In this document: piece by piece, positions 33,121-41,909 of the stretch
How positions within the stretch are numbered: position 1 is the stretch's first letter
Layout: every line of letters starts with the position of its first letter
Source: JAISGQ01 sp045604155
GTDB lineage: Bacteria; Bacillota; Clostridia; Oscillospirales; Acutalibacteraceae
Reading direction: 5' to 3'
DNA: 64,000 nucleotides
NCBI GenBank assembly: GCA_045604155.1
Contig: JAZUNN010000054.1
Span: 23,239-87,238, forward strand
Translations under genes and position numbers: made by a program
Notes under the pieces: model-generated
Database searches by the model: none
Told to the model about the DNA's origin: nothing
What the model saw: only the letters and a program-made list of their open reading frames with translations

Positions 33121-33681
33121 TTATTTCTGGCTATTGCGGTTTTCTCTGTAGTGTGCCTGTACTTTTGTCTGAACACTTCTGATTCTCAGTCCTTCGATAA
33201 ACGCTACAATCTGGGTAACAGCATATATACCGCACAGTATTGCAGATACGATAATGGAATCATTTCCATAAAGATCGAAAGCTGACTTTGCTGTCATAAC
33301 AGCATAAGCTACTCCAAGCAAAGGAAGTATCATAAACAGCACACAAAAGAATCCGCAGTTGCCATTCTTTAGCTTTGTCTGGCTGATCATGTTGAAGATA
33401 AAGGTCACAAGATTAAGCCCTGCGAATATTATGGCCATAGCATGCACGATTTCTCTATGTGTTCCCATGCTTTCACAGAACTCAGCAAAAATGGCTTTTA
33501 ATTCATAAGTAGAGTCCATTATAATGTTTGCGATGAAAATCAGCAGCATAATTGCTGCACAGCTTATAATCATCCAGAAGCGAAGGCGGAATATCTTATC
33601 CGGCGCTCTCAGCTGCTCTCCGCAGTTGCTGCATTTGACCTCATTCATTGCGTACACGGTTCCACATTTCTGACATTTCAT
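33121..33681 (-). CDS. Zinc-ribbon membrane protein
   Basis: A 186-residue protein with an N-terminal zinc ribbon (CQKCGTVYAMNEVKCSNCGE) and four predicted membrane helices, ending in a basic tail. It shares design and the CSxCGE ending of the ribbon with the gene at 29582. AAGGAG precedes the start. It has its own near-consensus promoter. Function unknown. Confidence 0.75.
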   Translation of the reverse strand: MKCQKCGTVYAMNEVKCSNCGEQLRAPDKIFRLRFWMIISCAAIMLLIFIANIIMDSTYELKAIFAEFCESMGTHREIVHAMAIIFAGLNLVTFIFNMISQTKLKNGNCGFFCVLFMILPLLGVAYAVMTAKSAFDLYGNDSIIVSAILCGIYAVTQIVAFIEGLRIRSVQTKVQAHYRENRNSQK

Positions 33682-33714
33682 AATTTAAAACTCCTTCCAA
33701 TATACTTGTATTAA

Positions 33715-33743
33715 AGTATATTGTATCGTTTCTTTTTTGTCAA
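33715..33743 (-). promoter_or_regulatory. Sigma-A promoter of the zinc-ribbon gene
   Basis: On the minus strand, TTGACA (33743-33738) and TATACT (33720-33715), 17-base spacer. Confidence 0.78.
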
Positions 33744-33750
33744 GCTATTG

Positions 33751-33790
33751 AAAAAACACTGCAGTCAAAATTGTGACTGCAGTGTTTTTT
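33751..33790 (-). terminator. Terminator of the serine hydrolase gene
   Basis: AAAAAACACTGCAGTCA (33751-33767) pairs with TGACTGCAGTGTTTTTT (33774-33790); the hairpin overlaps the gene's stop codon region. Confidence 0.85.
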
Positions 33791-35360
33791 ACAGATTTAT
33801 TACTTCTTCGTAGCAAAGCTCCATTATGTCGGCACATACACTGTACAGCTTTTTATTATTTATCTTGCCCGATGCACCGCTGGTTACAACAACCACGCCG
33901 CTGCCGTCGGAAGGGTCAAATGCCATCAGCGAATATACACCGTAGGCACTGCCCGGATGATAATACATAGTGCGTCCGTCTATCATGTCTTCCTTGAGCC
34001 TTACGCCGATGCACTGCTGGAAGCTGCCTGCGTTAATATGAGGAGTAAGAATCGCATCGACTGTCTCTTTTGAAAGATACTGCTCACCGTTATACTGTCC
34101 TTCATTCATCAGAACAGTCATAAGAGCTGCATAATCCTTTGCGCTGATTATAAGTCCGCCTGCACCCACATTGTAGGTTTCACCGGGATTTGAAAATCTC
34201 GGCGCGGCACATATTTTCTTTGCTTCTCTTGTGACAACTCTTCCCGAATACAGTGTGGCAACAAGGCTTCTGTCGTCAAGCTTTGTACCGTCATATGCTG
34301 CATCTATACCCATTTTATCGAGGAAATTCTCCTGGGCAAATGCGGTTATCTGCATTTTTGTCGCCTTTTCAAGACAGGCACCTGCATAGCCCATTCCGAA
34401 GTTGCAGTAATTGAATTTTGTTCCCGGTTTTGTCTTCAGATAATTTTCTTTCCTGCACAGCTGAGTCCATGGATAGGTCTCATATGTAGGATCGCTGTCG
34501 TCCATGCTTGATGTATGAGTCAGCAGCATACGCATGGTTATCTCGGTATATTTGTAGTTCGGGTTGCGTGTCTTTCTGCCTGATATTTTTCTTACGTCAA
34601 CATCAAGAGAAAGTTTTCCGTCTTCCGCTGCCTTCATTACATTCATTGTGGTAAACACCTTTGACAGCGATGCAATGCGGAATTTTGTATCTGCCGATAC
34701 GGCGGTCTTGCTGTCGAGATTTGCATAGCCGTATTCCATGGTATATGCCACACTGCCGTTTTTGATTATGGCAATCTGTATTCCCGTGGCATTGTAATCG
34801 TTTGCTATCTCGCCCATATATTTGTCGACTGCTGTGCCGTTGATATCCTGTACTTCCCCTTTTATTGGTGCGGGAATGGCGGGATACAGCACTGCGTCAA
34901 GCTCACGGTTGCGTATAAGCTCAATGCAGGATTTATAAACCCAACCTGTTTTACCATCATAGGTAATTTTGTACCATGAGCCCTTTGTGTCCATAACTAT
35001 TACCTCAGAGCCCTTTTTCACGGTACCCAGCTTTTTGCTGTCGGAGGTTGCCTTTTCTCTCAGTGTGGCGCCTTCGGTTATTTTGGCATACTGATTGAGG
35101 TCAGGCGGCTCTTCTGCGTCTGTTTCCGATATCTGTGTATCGCTTTCGGAAATCTCCGGAATGTCTGTATCCGAAAGATTTTCTTTCGGAATATCCGTTT
35201 CTGAAATATCCGTCTTTGAAATATCCGTTTCTGACAATTCCACTGTATCCGTATCGCTTTTTATCTTATCAGCCTGCGGATTTTCTTTTCTTAAAAGCAT
35301 GAACACATTCAGCACAAGAACAGCTGCTGCAAGAAGGCAGACAAGTATTTTTGATTTCAA
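33789..35360 (-). CDS. Membrane-anchored SH3-beta-lactamase-family serine hydrolase
   Basis: A 523-residue extracytoplasmic protein. An N-terminal anchor helix is followed by a low-complexity linker of SETDI/SDTDI units (about residues 35-85), a bacterial SH3 domain (TLREKATSDSKKLGTVKKGS, GWVYKS) and a beta-lactamase/DD-peptidase-like domain. Catalytic S-L-S-K is in FRIASLSKVF, the YxN in YCNFG, and the third motif HPGSAYG. It probably acts on wall peptides or amide/ester substrates. The TTG at 35360 is preferred: AAAGGAG stands ten bases upstream, while the ATG at 35381 has no ribosome site and lies only about five bases from the predicted transcript start. Confidence 0.84.
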   Translation of the reverse strand: MKSKILVCLLAAAVLVLNVFMLLRKENPQADKIKSDTDTVELSETDISKTDISETDIPKENLSDTDIPEISESDTQISETDAEEPPDLNQYAKITEGATLREKATSDSKKLGTVKKGSEVIVMDTKGSWYKITYDGKTGWVYKSCIELIRNRELDAVLYPAIPAPIKGEVQDINGTAVDKYMGEIANDYNATGIQIAIIKNGSVAYTMEYGYANLDSKTAVSADTKFRIASLSKVFTTMNVMKAAEDGKLSLDVDVRKISGRKTRNPNYKYTEITMRMLLTHTSSMDDSDPTYETYPWTQLCRKENYLKTKPGTKFNYCNFGMGYAGACLEKATKMQITAFAQENFLDKMGIDAAYDGTKLDDRSLVATLYSGRVVTREAKKICAAPRFSNPGETYNVGAGGLIISAKDYAALMTVLMNEGQYNGEQYLSKETVDAILTPHINAGSFQQCIGVRLKEDMIDGRTMYYHPGSAYGVYSLMAFDPSDGSGVVVVTSGASGKINNKKLYSVCADIMELCYEEVINL

Positions 35361-35392
35361 TGCATTCACACTCCTTTTCATATTTTTCTTAA

Positions 35393-35421
35393 ATTATAAG
35401 TTTACTGCTGTTGTTTGTCAA
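35393..35421 (-). promoter_or_regulatory. Full-consensus sigma-A promoter of the serine hydrolase
   Basis: On the minus strand, TTGACA (35421-35416) and TATAAT (35398-35393) with a 17-base spacer, beginning within the T-run of the pepF terminator. Confidence 0.85.
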
Positions 35422-35423
35422 GA

Positions 35424-35454
35424 AAAGACCGCCGCAGGATATCCTGCGGTGGTC
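35424..35454 (-). terminator. Terminator of pepF
   Basis: A near-perfect palindrome centred on GGATATCC (GACC..GGTC, 35427-35454) followed on the minus strand by TTTTC. Confidence 0.75.
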
Positions 35455-35462
35455 GGTACTGT

Positions 35463-37250
35463 TTAAAGGGTTTCCATGAGCTTTTCAAGCTCGTCGAGGG
35501 TCTCTGCAAAGACCTTCATTGCGTTGCCTACAGCCTCGGGCTTTGTAAGATCAACACCTGCGATCTTGAGCTCTTCAAGGGGATAATCGCTGCCGCCGGT
35601 AGAGAGGAACTTGAGATAGTTCTCTGCATTGCCGGTTGTAAGAATATTGTCAGCGATTGCAACTGCGGAGGAGAAGCCTGTTGCATACTGATATACATAG
35701 AAGTTGCGGTAGAAGTGAGGAATGTAGCTCCACTCGTAATCAACAAGCTCGGGCACCTCTGCTCCGTCGTAGTACAGACACTCAAGCTTTCTGTAAAGTT
35801 TGTTCAGTGCTTCGCCTGTGATGGGAGTGCCTGCTGCAGCCATTTCGTGAGCCTTCTTTTCAAACTCTGCAAAGAGGGTCTGACGGAATACGGTCGTGCG
35901 GAAGCCTTCGAGGAAGTGGTTGAGGAGATAAGCCTTCTTCTTGGGATCGGTTTCCTTATTAAGCATATACTTTGCAAGGAGAACCTCGTTGACGGTGGAG
36001 GCTACCTCTGCAACGGTGATCTTGTAGTCGTGGTTTACATATGCCTGAGCCTTGTCAGACTTGTAGCTGTGCATTGCGTGGCCGAGCTCGTGAGCGATGG
36101 TGGAAACATCGTCAAAGGTCTCGGTGAAGTTGAGAAGGACATAGGGGTGTACGCCGTAAACACCGCAGGAGAATGCGCCTGAGGTCTTGCCCTTGTTCTC
36201 ATATACGTCCATCCACTTGTTGTCGTATGCCTCATCAAGAAGCTTTGCATACTCTTCGCCGAGAGGTGCAAGGGCTTCCTTGATGATGGTGCGGCTTTCA
36301 TCGAAGGTGAACTTCAGGTCAGCATCTTCAACCATGGGGATGTACATATCGTACATATCGATTTTCTCGAGTCCGAGGACTTTCTTTCTCAGCTCGATAT
36401 AGCGCTTCATATCGGGCAGTGCGTTGTGTACTGCTTCGATGAGGCTGTCATATACGGAAACGGGAACGTTGCTGTCAAAAATTGCGCACTCGCAGGCAGA
36501 ATCGAAGTTTCTGACCTTCGCACGGAAGATGTGCTCCTTGATCTCGCCTGCATAGTTTGCGGCGATGGTGTTGTTGTACTTCTTGTAGGTGCCGAACATT
36601 CCGTTGAATGCGGCATCTCTGACTCCCTTGTTGGGGTTGATTCTGAATACGCCGAAGTTGCCTGCGGTGAGCTGTACCTCTTCGCCGTTTTCGTCCTTTA
36701 TCTTGGGAAGCTCCATATCAACATCGGTAAGTGCGTCGTAGACGTTGGAGGGAGTCTGGGTAAACTCAGACATCATGGCAAGCATTCTCTCGGTCTTGCC
36801 GTCGAGGGTGTGAGGTCTTGCTCTGGTGATATCATCAACAAAGTGCTTGTAGAGTGCCATGTTCTTGTTTGCCATGATCTTATTGAGCTTCTTTTCGGGG
36901 ATTGCAAGAATCTCAGGATTGATGAATGCTGTTGCAGCAGAAAGCTGTACATAAAGGCTCATTGCCTTGCTTTCCATTTCGAGATTTTTCGGCTCGCTTG
37001 CATCTGCAGACTTATGAAGCATTGCATAGATAAATACAAGCTCTGTCTGGCGCATGATCTCTGTAATATAATCAAATGCTGCCTTCATGGTCTTTGCGTC
37101 CTTGCCGAGCTTGCCTTCGAATGCGGAAATGGAAGGAATGGTCTGAGCGATAGCATTAAGCTTGCTTTCCCATGCCTCGTCGCTTTCGAATATGTCGGTA
37201 AAATCCCACTGGTAAGCAGAATCCATATCTTTGCGGTTTTTAAGTTCCAT
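35463..37250 (-). CDS. pepF: Oligoendopeptidase F
   Basis: A 595-residue M3B-family zinc metallopeptidase that cleaves oligopeptides in the cytosol. HELGHAMHSY is the HExxH zinc motif, with the third ligand Glu in ITVAEVASTVNE downstream. The N-terminal helical domain (FTDIFESDEAWESKL) and the C-terminal YYDGAEVPELVDYEWSYIPH with FYVYQYATGFSSA are typical. Length fits the family. GGAGG precedes the start and it has a perfect promoter. It is monocistronic. Confidence 0.95.
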   Translation of the reverse strand: MELKNRKDMDSAYQWDFTDIFESDEAWESKLNAIAQTIPSISAFEGKLGKDAKTMKAAFDYITEIMRQTELVFIYAMLHKSADASEPKNLEMESKAMSLYVQLSAATAFINPEILAIPEKKLNKIMANKNMALYKHFVDDITRARPHTLDGKTERMLAMMSEFTQTPSNVYDALTDVDMELPKIKDENGEEVQLTAGNFGVFRINPNKGVRDAAFNGMFGTYKKYNNTIAANYAGEIKEHIFRAKVRNFDSACECAIFDSNVPVSVYDSLIEAVHNALPDMKRYIELRKKVLGLEKIDMYDMYIPMVEDADLKFTFDESRTIIKEALAPLGEEYAKLLDEAYDNKWMDVYENKGKTSGAFSCGVYGVHPYVLLNFTETFDDVSTIAHELGHAMHSYKSDKAQAYVNHDYKITVAEVASTVNEVLLAKYMLNKETDPKKKAYLLNHFLEGFRTTVFRQTLFAEFEKKAHEMAAAGTPITGEALNKLYRKLECLYYDGAEVPELVDYEWSYIPHFYRNFYVYQYATGFSSAVAIADNILTTGNAENYLKFLSTGGSDYPLEELKIAGVDLTKPEAVGNAMKVFAETLDELEKLMETL

Positions 37251-37294
37251 TATTTATTACCTCCGATTTTATATTGCGGTTGATTTTCAGTCTG

Positions 37295-37323
37295 ATTATA
37301 CTCTTTTGTCACAAATATGTCAA
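37295..37323 (-). promoter_or_regulatory. Full-consensus sigma-A promoter of pepF
   Basis: On the minus strand, TTGACA (37323-37318) and TATAAT (37300-37295), 17-base spacer. Confidence 0.85.
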
Positions 37324-37342
37324 TCACACACGAGGGGCAATC

Positions 37343-37371
37343 TTGAAAAGCTTACTCTTGTATGCTATTAT
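37343..37371 (+). promoter_or_regulatory. Promoter of the LURP-one gene group
   Basis: TTGAAA (37343-37348) and TATTAT (37366-37371), 17-base spacer; back to back with the pepF promoter. Confidence 0.65.
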
Positions 37372-37449
37372 ACAAGGTGTGTATATCATGGCGGTAGTCA
37401 ACCCAACAGTGTGAAGAACCGTCTGTACATAAAAGGGGATAAAAACAAA

Positions 37450-37923
37450 ATGAAATTATTATTCAAGCAGCGCTTTTTCTCGTGGTTTGACAGCTACGAT
37501 GTTTACGATGAGAGCGGCAGAACAATGTTCGTTGTCAAAGGTCAGTTTTCCTGGGGACATCTTCTTAAAATATACGATGCTGCAGGCAATGAGGTCGGAT
37601 ATGTCAGGGAAAAGATTCTGACCTGGCTGCCTAAATTCGAAATGTATGTCGGCGGGTCTTACGCAGGCTCGATCAGAAAAGAGTTTACTTTCTTCAAGCC
37701 AAAATTCAACATTGATTACAAAGGCTGGCACGTAACGGGAAACTGGATTGAGTGGGACTACACCATTGCTGATTCGAGCGGCTGTCCCGTTGCCTATGTT
37801 GCAAAGGAAATCTGGAAATGGACAGATACCTATGTAATAGATGTCTGCTATCCTCAGGATGCGTTGCACGCTCTTATGCTTGTAATTGCCATCGATGCGG
37901 AGAAATGCTCAAGGAGCAATTAA
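37450..37923 (+). CDS. LURP-one-related (YxjI-like) protein
   Basis: A 157-residue protein of the LURP-one/Tubby-like fold. The sequence alternates short strands with repeated themes: YDVYDESGRTMFVVKGQFSW, LKIYDAAGNEVGYVREKIL, FEMYVGGSYAGSIRKE, which is characteristic. These proteins are small beta-barrels possibly binding phospholipid; the role in bacteria is unknown. The ATG at 37450 follows AAAAGGGGAT. It starts a rightward group of five genes. Confidence 0.82.
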   Translation: MKLLFKQRFFSWFDSYDVYDESGRTMFVVKGQFSWGHLLKIYDAAGNEVGYVREKILTWLPKFEMYVGGSYAGSIRKEFTFFKPKFNIDYKGWHVTGNWIEWDYTIADSSGCPVAYVAKEIWKWTDTYVIDVCYPQDALHALMLVIAIDAEKCSRSN

Positions 37924-37964
37924 CGCATCGGTATAATTTACCATACTACAGAAAGGAAGTCATT

Positions 37965-38663
37965 ATGAAAAGACTTTCAGCTATCATTCTTTCTCTGTCC
38001 ATGATTTTTGTTTTTCTTACTGCATGCGGCAATAATGCTCAGACAAATGAAGACGCTTCCTTCAGCATAACATCTTCTGTTTATACTGATTCATCCTTCG
38101 ATAACAGCAGTATTGAGATATCCTATCCTCAGCTTGAGGGTGATGAATATGCCGTGATAAACAATCTGATTGAAAATTATGCAGTAAAGGAAGCGTCTCA
38201 GTGTTACGGTGATGATTTCACAGATCTGACCCTTAGAATCGATTCAAGAGTCACTCTGTGTGACGGAAATATCCTCAGCATTATTTTTGAGGGTGTTGGC
38301 AATGTGCGGTCATCAGCATACCCGAACAATCTGTTCTACACCCTCAACATAGACATGAAATCAGGCAAGAGAATTATTCTTACCGATATTTATTCTGTTG
38401 ATGTCTCTTTCGTTTCAGGCTACAGAAGCAGCTCCCTTTTACAGAGTGATGAAAGCCTGACAGAAGCTATGAGCGAATATATCGGGATGTACACCGATAA
38501 TGAGCTTATCGCTCTGCTTTCTTCGGCAGATACTGATTTTTCGGGAGTATACTCCTATTTTACCCCCGAAAAGCTCGGAGTCAGCATTCCTACCATCCAC
38601 GCTCTCGGCGACCATGCGGAAGCTGAAATTGATATTTCCGCTCTGACGAATAACAGAATATGA
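37965..38663 (+). CDS. Lipoprotein with DUF3298/RsiV-like domain
   Basis: A 232-residue secreted lipoprotein. The signal ends in lipobox LTAC. The mature part resembles the DUF4163/DUF3298 modules of PdaC and RsiV: EISYPQLEGDEYAVINNLIE, then NNLFYTLNIDMKSGKRIILTD near residue 135. RsiV proteins bind lysozyme, but such domains also occur in wall enzymes, and no sigma factor is adjacent. AGGAAG precedes the start at 37965; a longer frame upstream overlaps the LURP-one gene and is rejected. Confidence 0.72.
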   Translation: MKRLSAIILSLSMIFVFLTACGNNAQTNEDASFSITSSVYTDSSFDNSSIEISYPQLEGDEYAVINNLIENYAVKEASQCYGDDFTDLTLRIDSRVTLCDGNILSIIFEGVGNVRSSAYPNNLFYTLNIDMKSGKRIILTDIYSVDVSFVSGYRSSSLLQSDESLTEAMSEYIGMYTDNELIALLSSADTDFSGVYSYFTPEKLGVSIPTIHALGDHAEAEIDISALTNNRI

Positions 38664-38682
38664 ATTTGGAGGTATTCCCAAA

Positions 38683-39396
38683 ATGAAGATAAAACCGCCT
38701 AACATTCCTGATTATCTGCCTGTCGTACCCCTTGAGGAGGCGCTCATCGAGGCAGGCGAGACCGAAAGCGATCTCCGCTCAATGAGATTTGAGGGGGACA
38801 CGGTCGAAGAGCTTAAAATAGAAAATATCGAGTTCATTTCTTGCACCTTTTTTGCCTGCCGTTTCCGCGACTGCACCTTCTATCGCTGTACCTTCGTGGA
38901 CTGCCGTATGGAGGGCTGTGACTTTTCCCTCAACAATATGTCGGAAAACACCTTCATGAGATGCGATGTGCGCGGCGGCAAGTTTCTCGGTTCAAGCCTT
39001 GACGGCGCTTTGTTCATGCACACCGCCATGCAGGACGTCAACTGCGAATACATAAACCTTGCAGGCTCTGCTTTCAGAACCGCCCGTTTTGAAAACTGCA
39101 ATCTCGAAAACGCAGGTCTTGACAACTGCGAAATGCGCGCAATCGAGCTTTGCGACTGCACTCTTACAGGGGCAAACCTTGCAAACACCTCACTTGCAGG
39201 CGTTGATATTTCAACCTGCGAATTAGGCGGACTTACCTTCGCAGGCGGCGAGCTTCGGGGTGCAATAATCAGTGCGTTTCAGTCAACGGAGCTTGTAAAG
39301 CTTTTAGGTGTCACCATTGCCGACTACGGTATCGGCGGTGATGAAGATAACAGTGAAAACACTGACGATGAGCTGTTCTTCACGTCAGATGAATAA
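38683..39396 (+). CDS. Pentapeptide-repeat protein
   Basis: A 237-residue protein made mostly of A(D/N)LxX-type pentapeptides from about residue 45 to 200 (FISCTFFACRFRDCTFYRCT, NLAGSAFRTARFENCNLENA, GANLANTSLAGVDIST). It should fold as a right-handed quadrilateral beta-helix. It is unusually rich in cysteine within the repeats. Some relatives protect DNA gyrase; that role is not implied by sequence. GGAGG precedes the start, 19 bases after the lipoprotein gene. Confidence 0.87.
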   Translation: MKIKPPNIPDYLPVVPLEEALIEAGETESDLRSMRFEGDTVEELKIENIEFISCTFFACRFRDCTFYRCTFVDCRMEGCDFSLNNMSENTFMRCDVRGGKFLGSSLDGALFMHTAMQDVNCEYINLAGSAFRTARFENCNLENAGLDNCEMRAIELCDCTLTGANLANTSLAGVDISTCELGGLTFAGGELRGAIISAFQSTELVKLLGVTIADYGIGGDEDNSENTDDELFFTSDE

Positions 39397-39411
39397 AAGG
39401 AGGTAACAACC

Positions 39412-39888
39412 ATGTCCATGCTCGGCACAGATCAGGTTTGTCAGGTAGGCATCATCGTTTCTGATATTGAAACAAAGAAAAAGGAATGGGCAAAGCTTTT
39501 AGGCGTTGAAGTCCCCCCCACCTTCACGGGAGGCGAATTTGAGGTAACTCAGGTTCAGTACAAGGGAATGCCTGCTCCCGATGCAACCTGTCTGCTGGTG
39601 TTTTTTGATCTTTCCAACGGGCTTCAGATCGAGCTTATAGAGCCCAGCGAAGCTCCCTCTGTATGGCGCGATTTTCTCAACGAACACGGCGATGGAATTC
39701 ATCACATCGCCTTTACCGTAAAGGGACTGGGCAACAAGGTCATGACCTGTATGCAGAACGGCATGACCCTCGAACAGTTCGGCGAATACGGCGATGCCTC
39801 GGGCAGATATGCCTACATGAATGCAATGCCCACTCTCGGCACCTTCATCGAGCTTCTCGAAAGCGGCAGAAAAGAGGATCTTCAGTAA
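39412..39888 (+). CDS. VOC-family (glyoxalase/epimerase-like) protein
   Basis: A 158-residue vicinal-oxygen-chelate protein resembling methylmalonyl-CoA epimerase. QVGIIVSDIETKKKEWAKLL and HGDGIHHIAFTVKGLGNKV hold metal-ligand positions, with a C-terminal Glu in FIELLES. The substrate is uncertain; no methylmalonyl-CoA genes are nearby. AAGGAGG precedes the start. The stop is immediately followed by the next start codon. Confidence 0.85.
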   Translation: MSMLGTDQVCQVGIIVSDIETKKKEWAKLLGVEVPPTFTGGEFEVTQVQYKGMPAPDATCLLVFFDLSNGLQIELIEPSEAPSVWRDFLNEHGDGIHHIAFTVKGLGNKVMTCMQNGMTLEQFGEYGDASGRYAYMNAMPTLGTFIELLESGRKEDLQ

Positions 39889-40632
39889 ATGCGAATTTTA
39901 CTTATACGTCACGCAGATCCCGATTACTCCATTGACTCTATCACGGAACAGGGAAAGAAAGAAGCGGAGCTTCTTTCTGATCGACTTGTTAATGAGGATA
40001 TAAAGGATTTCTACTGTTCTCCCATGGGCAGGGCAAGGGACACTCTCGCCCCTACTCTTAAAAAGCTCGGGAGAGAGGCTGAGATCCTTCCCTGGTCGGA
40101 GGAATTCAACGCGAAGGTGATCGTCCCCTATCAGGAGGAGCCGCGCGGCATTCCATGGGACATCATGCCGAGAGTCTGGAGCGAAGAAAAAAGCTTCTAT
40201 TCTGTTGACACATGGCTCGATAACGACATCATGCGTTCAAACCCTGCGGGCATTTCCCCTGCCGACAGGTACGATATGCTGAAAAAGGGTGTTGATGAGC
40301 TCCTCGCCCGTTACGGTTACCGCAAAAATGGCGGCTGCTTCACCGTCGAAGGTGACGGCACGAGGGACACCATTGCCCTTATCTGCCATTTCGGCTCGGG
40401 CTGTGCAATACTTTCCTATCTTTTAGGCATTTCCCCCGTTTTGCTGTGGCACGGCTTCATGGCTCCCCCATCCTCAGTTACAACCGTTTATACCGAGGAA
40501 CGTGAAAAGGGCTATGTTTCTTTCCGCGTCGGCAGCTACGGCGACACCTCTCATCTCTATGCAGGCGGCGAAAAACCTGCCTTTGCAGGACGCTTCTGTG
40601 AGCGATTCTGCGACGATTTCGAGCGCCATTGA
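39889..40632 (+). CDS. Histidine phosphatase family protein
   Basis: A 247-residue phosphoglycerate-mutase-like phosphatase. The phosphorylated histidine is in LIRHADPDY (RHA in place of the usual RHG), followed by ITEQGKKEAELLSDRL and YCSPMGRARDTLAPTL. The second histidine is in LICHFGSG. Small-molecule or protein substrate unknown. It directly abuts the VOC gene (TAAATG) and closes the five-gene group. Confidence 0.88.
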   Translation: MRILLIRHADPDYSIDSITEQGKKEAELLSDRLVNEDIKDFYCSPMGRARDTLAPTLKKLGREAEILPWSEEFNAKVIVPYQEEPRGIPWDIMPRVWSEEKSFYSVDTWLDNDIMRSNPAGISPADRYDMLKKGVDELLARYGYRKNGGCFTVEGDGTRDTIALICHFGSGCAILSYLLGISPVLLWHGFMAPPSSVTTVYTEEREKGYVSFRVGSYGDTSHLYAGGEKPAFAGRFCERFCDDFERH

Positions 40633-40665
40633 TATACTGTTTGTAATATATCGCCAGAATATAAC

Positions 40666-40695
40666 AAAAACAGCAGGTTTTCACCTGCTGTTTTT
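40666..40695. terminator. Bidirectional terminator
   Basis: AAAAACAGCAGGT (40666-40678) pairs with ACCTGCTGTTTTT (40683-40695) between convergent genes. Confidence 0.88.
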
Positions 40696-40700
40696 AATTG

Positions 40701-41234
40701 TCAGCTTACAAATGTATGGCGTCCGACATATGTCTGCTTTACTTCAAGAGCAAAAGCATCCATTGCTTCTTCAAATTGCTTTGACTCAAAGAAGCTCTCG
40801 TCATCAATATCAAAGCTCGGTCCTGTGATTCCTGCACAATAAGGTTCGAGAACGCCTTCCTCGATAAGATCCTTTTCCTTGAAAACTGCAACGGGCAGAT
40901 CATATGCAAGTGCGATTGCGGTTTCTATCTGAATGTACGGTGTTGTTTCCTTTTTCTCTTCGATCCTGCTTTCGCTCAATCCCGGCAGATCTGCACCGTT
41001 TTTATTCACTGCATCCTTAAGCAGACGTCTTTCGCAGGCAAATGCAACCAATCCGTAGCAGTTTTTCATCTTTTCCTTTATGGCAGAAACACTGTCGTTT
41101 GTGCGGATATCGCAGGATTTTATAGCTACGCACTCAAGTCCTCTTTCAGCGCATATTCCCATCATTTTTTCAAGAAGCATTTCATGTTTCTTTGTGTGCG
41201 GTGTTGCGTGACTTAAATATACCGGTATATTCAT
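40701..41234 (-). CDS. TIR/nucleoside-deoxyribosyltransferase-like protein, candidate signal enzyme
   Basis: A 177-residue soluble protein I cannot place in a named family. It has a flavodoxin-like pattern: strand 1 VYLSHATPHTKKH, a helix, VAIKSCDI, SAIKEKMKNCYGLVAFACE, and IQIETAIALAYDLPVAVFKE with E104 before a strand. This recalls TIR domains (FISHA-type opening) and nucleoside 2-deoxyribosyltransferases (D..xExGyAxalgkPv), enzymes that cut N-glycosidic bonds of NAD or nucleosides. It lies 20 bases after a NUDIX gene, divergent from a macro-domain membrane protein, which would fit a role in making an ADP-ribose signal. The function is inference. Confidence 0.55.
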   Translation of the reverse strand: MNIPVYLSHATPHTKKHEMLLEKMMGICAERGLECVAIKSCDIRTNDSVSAIKEKMKNCYGLVAFACERRLLKDAVNKNGADLPGLSESRIEEKKETTPYIQIETAIALAYDLPVAVFKEKDLIEEGVLEPYCAGITGPSFDIDDESFFESKQFEEAMDAFALEVKQTYVGRHTFVS

Positions 41235-41254
41235 ATTTCTACATCTCCTGTAAA

Positions 41255-41809
41255 TTACAGAATTATTTTTCCACTGTCAATAGCTGCCTTGAGCCTCAGT
41301 ATGAGTATCTGGGTTTTTGAATCGGGTATTTCATCGCCCAGTACCATGTCAACAGCCTTATCAATATGAATAAGCTCTGTTTCTACAAATTCGCCTTCAT
41401 CAAAACTGGTTTCTCCTTTTTCAGGATTAACCGTGCAAGCATACAGCCAGATAATTTCATCACTGTATCCGGGTGTGGGATAAAGACGTCCCACATAACT
41501 TATTTTTGAGGCTTCAAAGCCAGTTTCCTCCTGAAGCTCTCTTTTTCCTGTTTCCTCGGGAGCTTCATTGGGGTCAATTCTGCCTGCAGGCAGCTCGATG
41601 AGCTCCTGACCTACTGCATATCTGTACTGGCGGACAAAAATCAGTTCTTTATCTTTTGTTATGGGTGCAACACATACGGCTCCGCTATGACGTATAACCT
41701 CACGTTTTGATTTTGATCCGTCAGGGAGTTCAACATCATCCACCACAAGTTTAAGTACATAACCGTTGAATATTTCTTTTCCGTCAATCCTGCTTTCTGT
41801 CAGCTTCAT
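41255..41809 (-). CDS. NUDIX hydrolase, ADP-ribose pyrophosphatase type
   Basis: A 184-residue NUDIX hydrolase. The Nudix box is complete: G76, E82, R90, E91, E94, E95, G97 in GRIDPNEAPEETGKRELQEE then TG. LIELPAGRIDP upstream of the box is typical of ADP-ribose pyrophosphatases (NudF-like), which split ADP-ribose to AMP and ribose 5-phosphate. Many Clostridia carry this gene as housekeeping, so the neighbourhood may be chance. GGGGTGG precedes the start. It is the first gene of a two-gene leftward unit. Confidence 0.9.
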   Translation of the reverse strand: MKLTESRIDGKEIFNGYVLKLVVDDVELPDGSKSKREVIRHSGAVCVAPITKDKELIFVRQYRYAVGQELIELPAGRIDPNEAPEETGKRELQEETGFEASKISYVGRLYPTPGYSDEIIWLYACTVNPEKGETSFDEGEFVETELIHIDKAVDMVLGDEIPDSKTQILILRLKAAIDSGKIIL

Positions 41810-41849
41810 AATGCCACCCCTTTTATTATATGACTCTATTCATCTCATG

Positions 41850-41878
41850 TTGACAAACCAATTTTCCGGTTGTATCAT
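41850..41878 (+). promoter_or_regulatory. Sigma-A promoter of the membrane macro-domain gene
   Basis: TTGACA (41850-41855) and TATCAT (41873-41878), 17-base spacer, in the 100-base gap between divergent genes. Confidence 0.78.
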
Positions 41879-41909
41879 AAGTATATCATACCCTTAACGA
41901 GGTGTAAAC

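Noticed and set aside
39889..40632. Histidine phosphatase as part of the macro/NUDIX defence locus
   Set aside because: It lies across a strong bidirectional terminator and belongs to the preceding rightward gene group.
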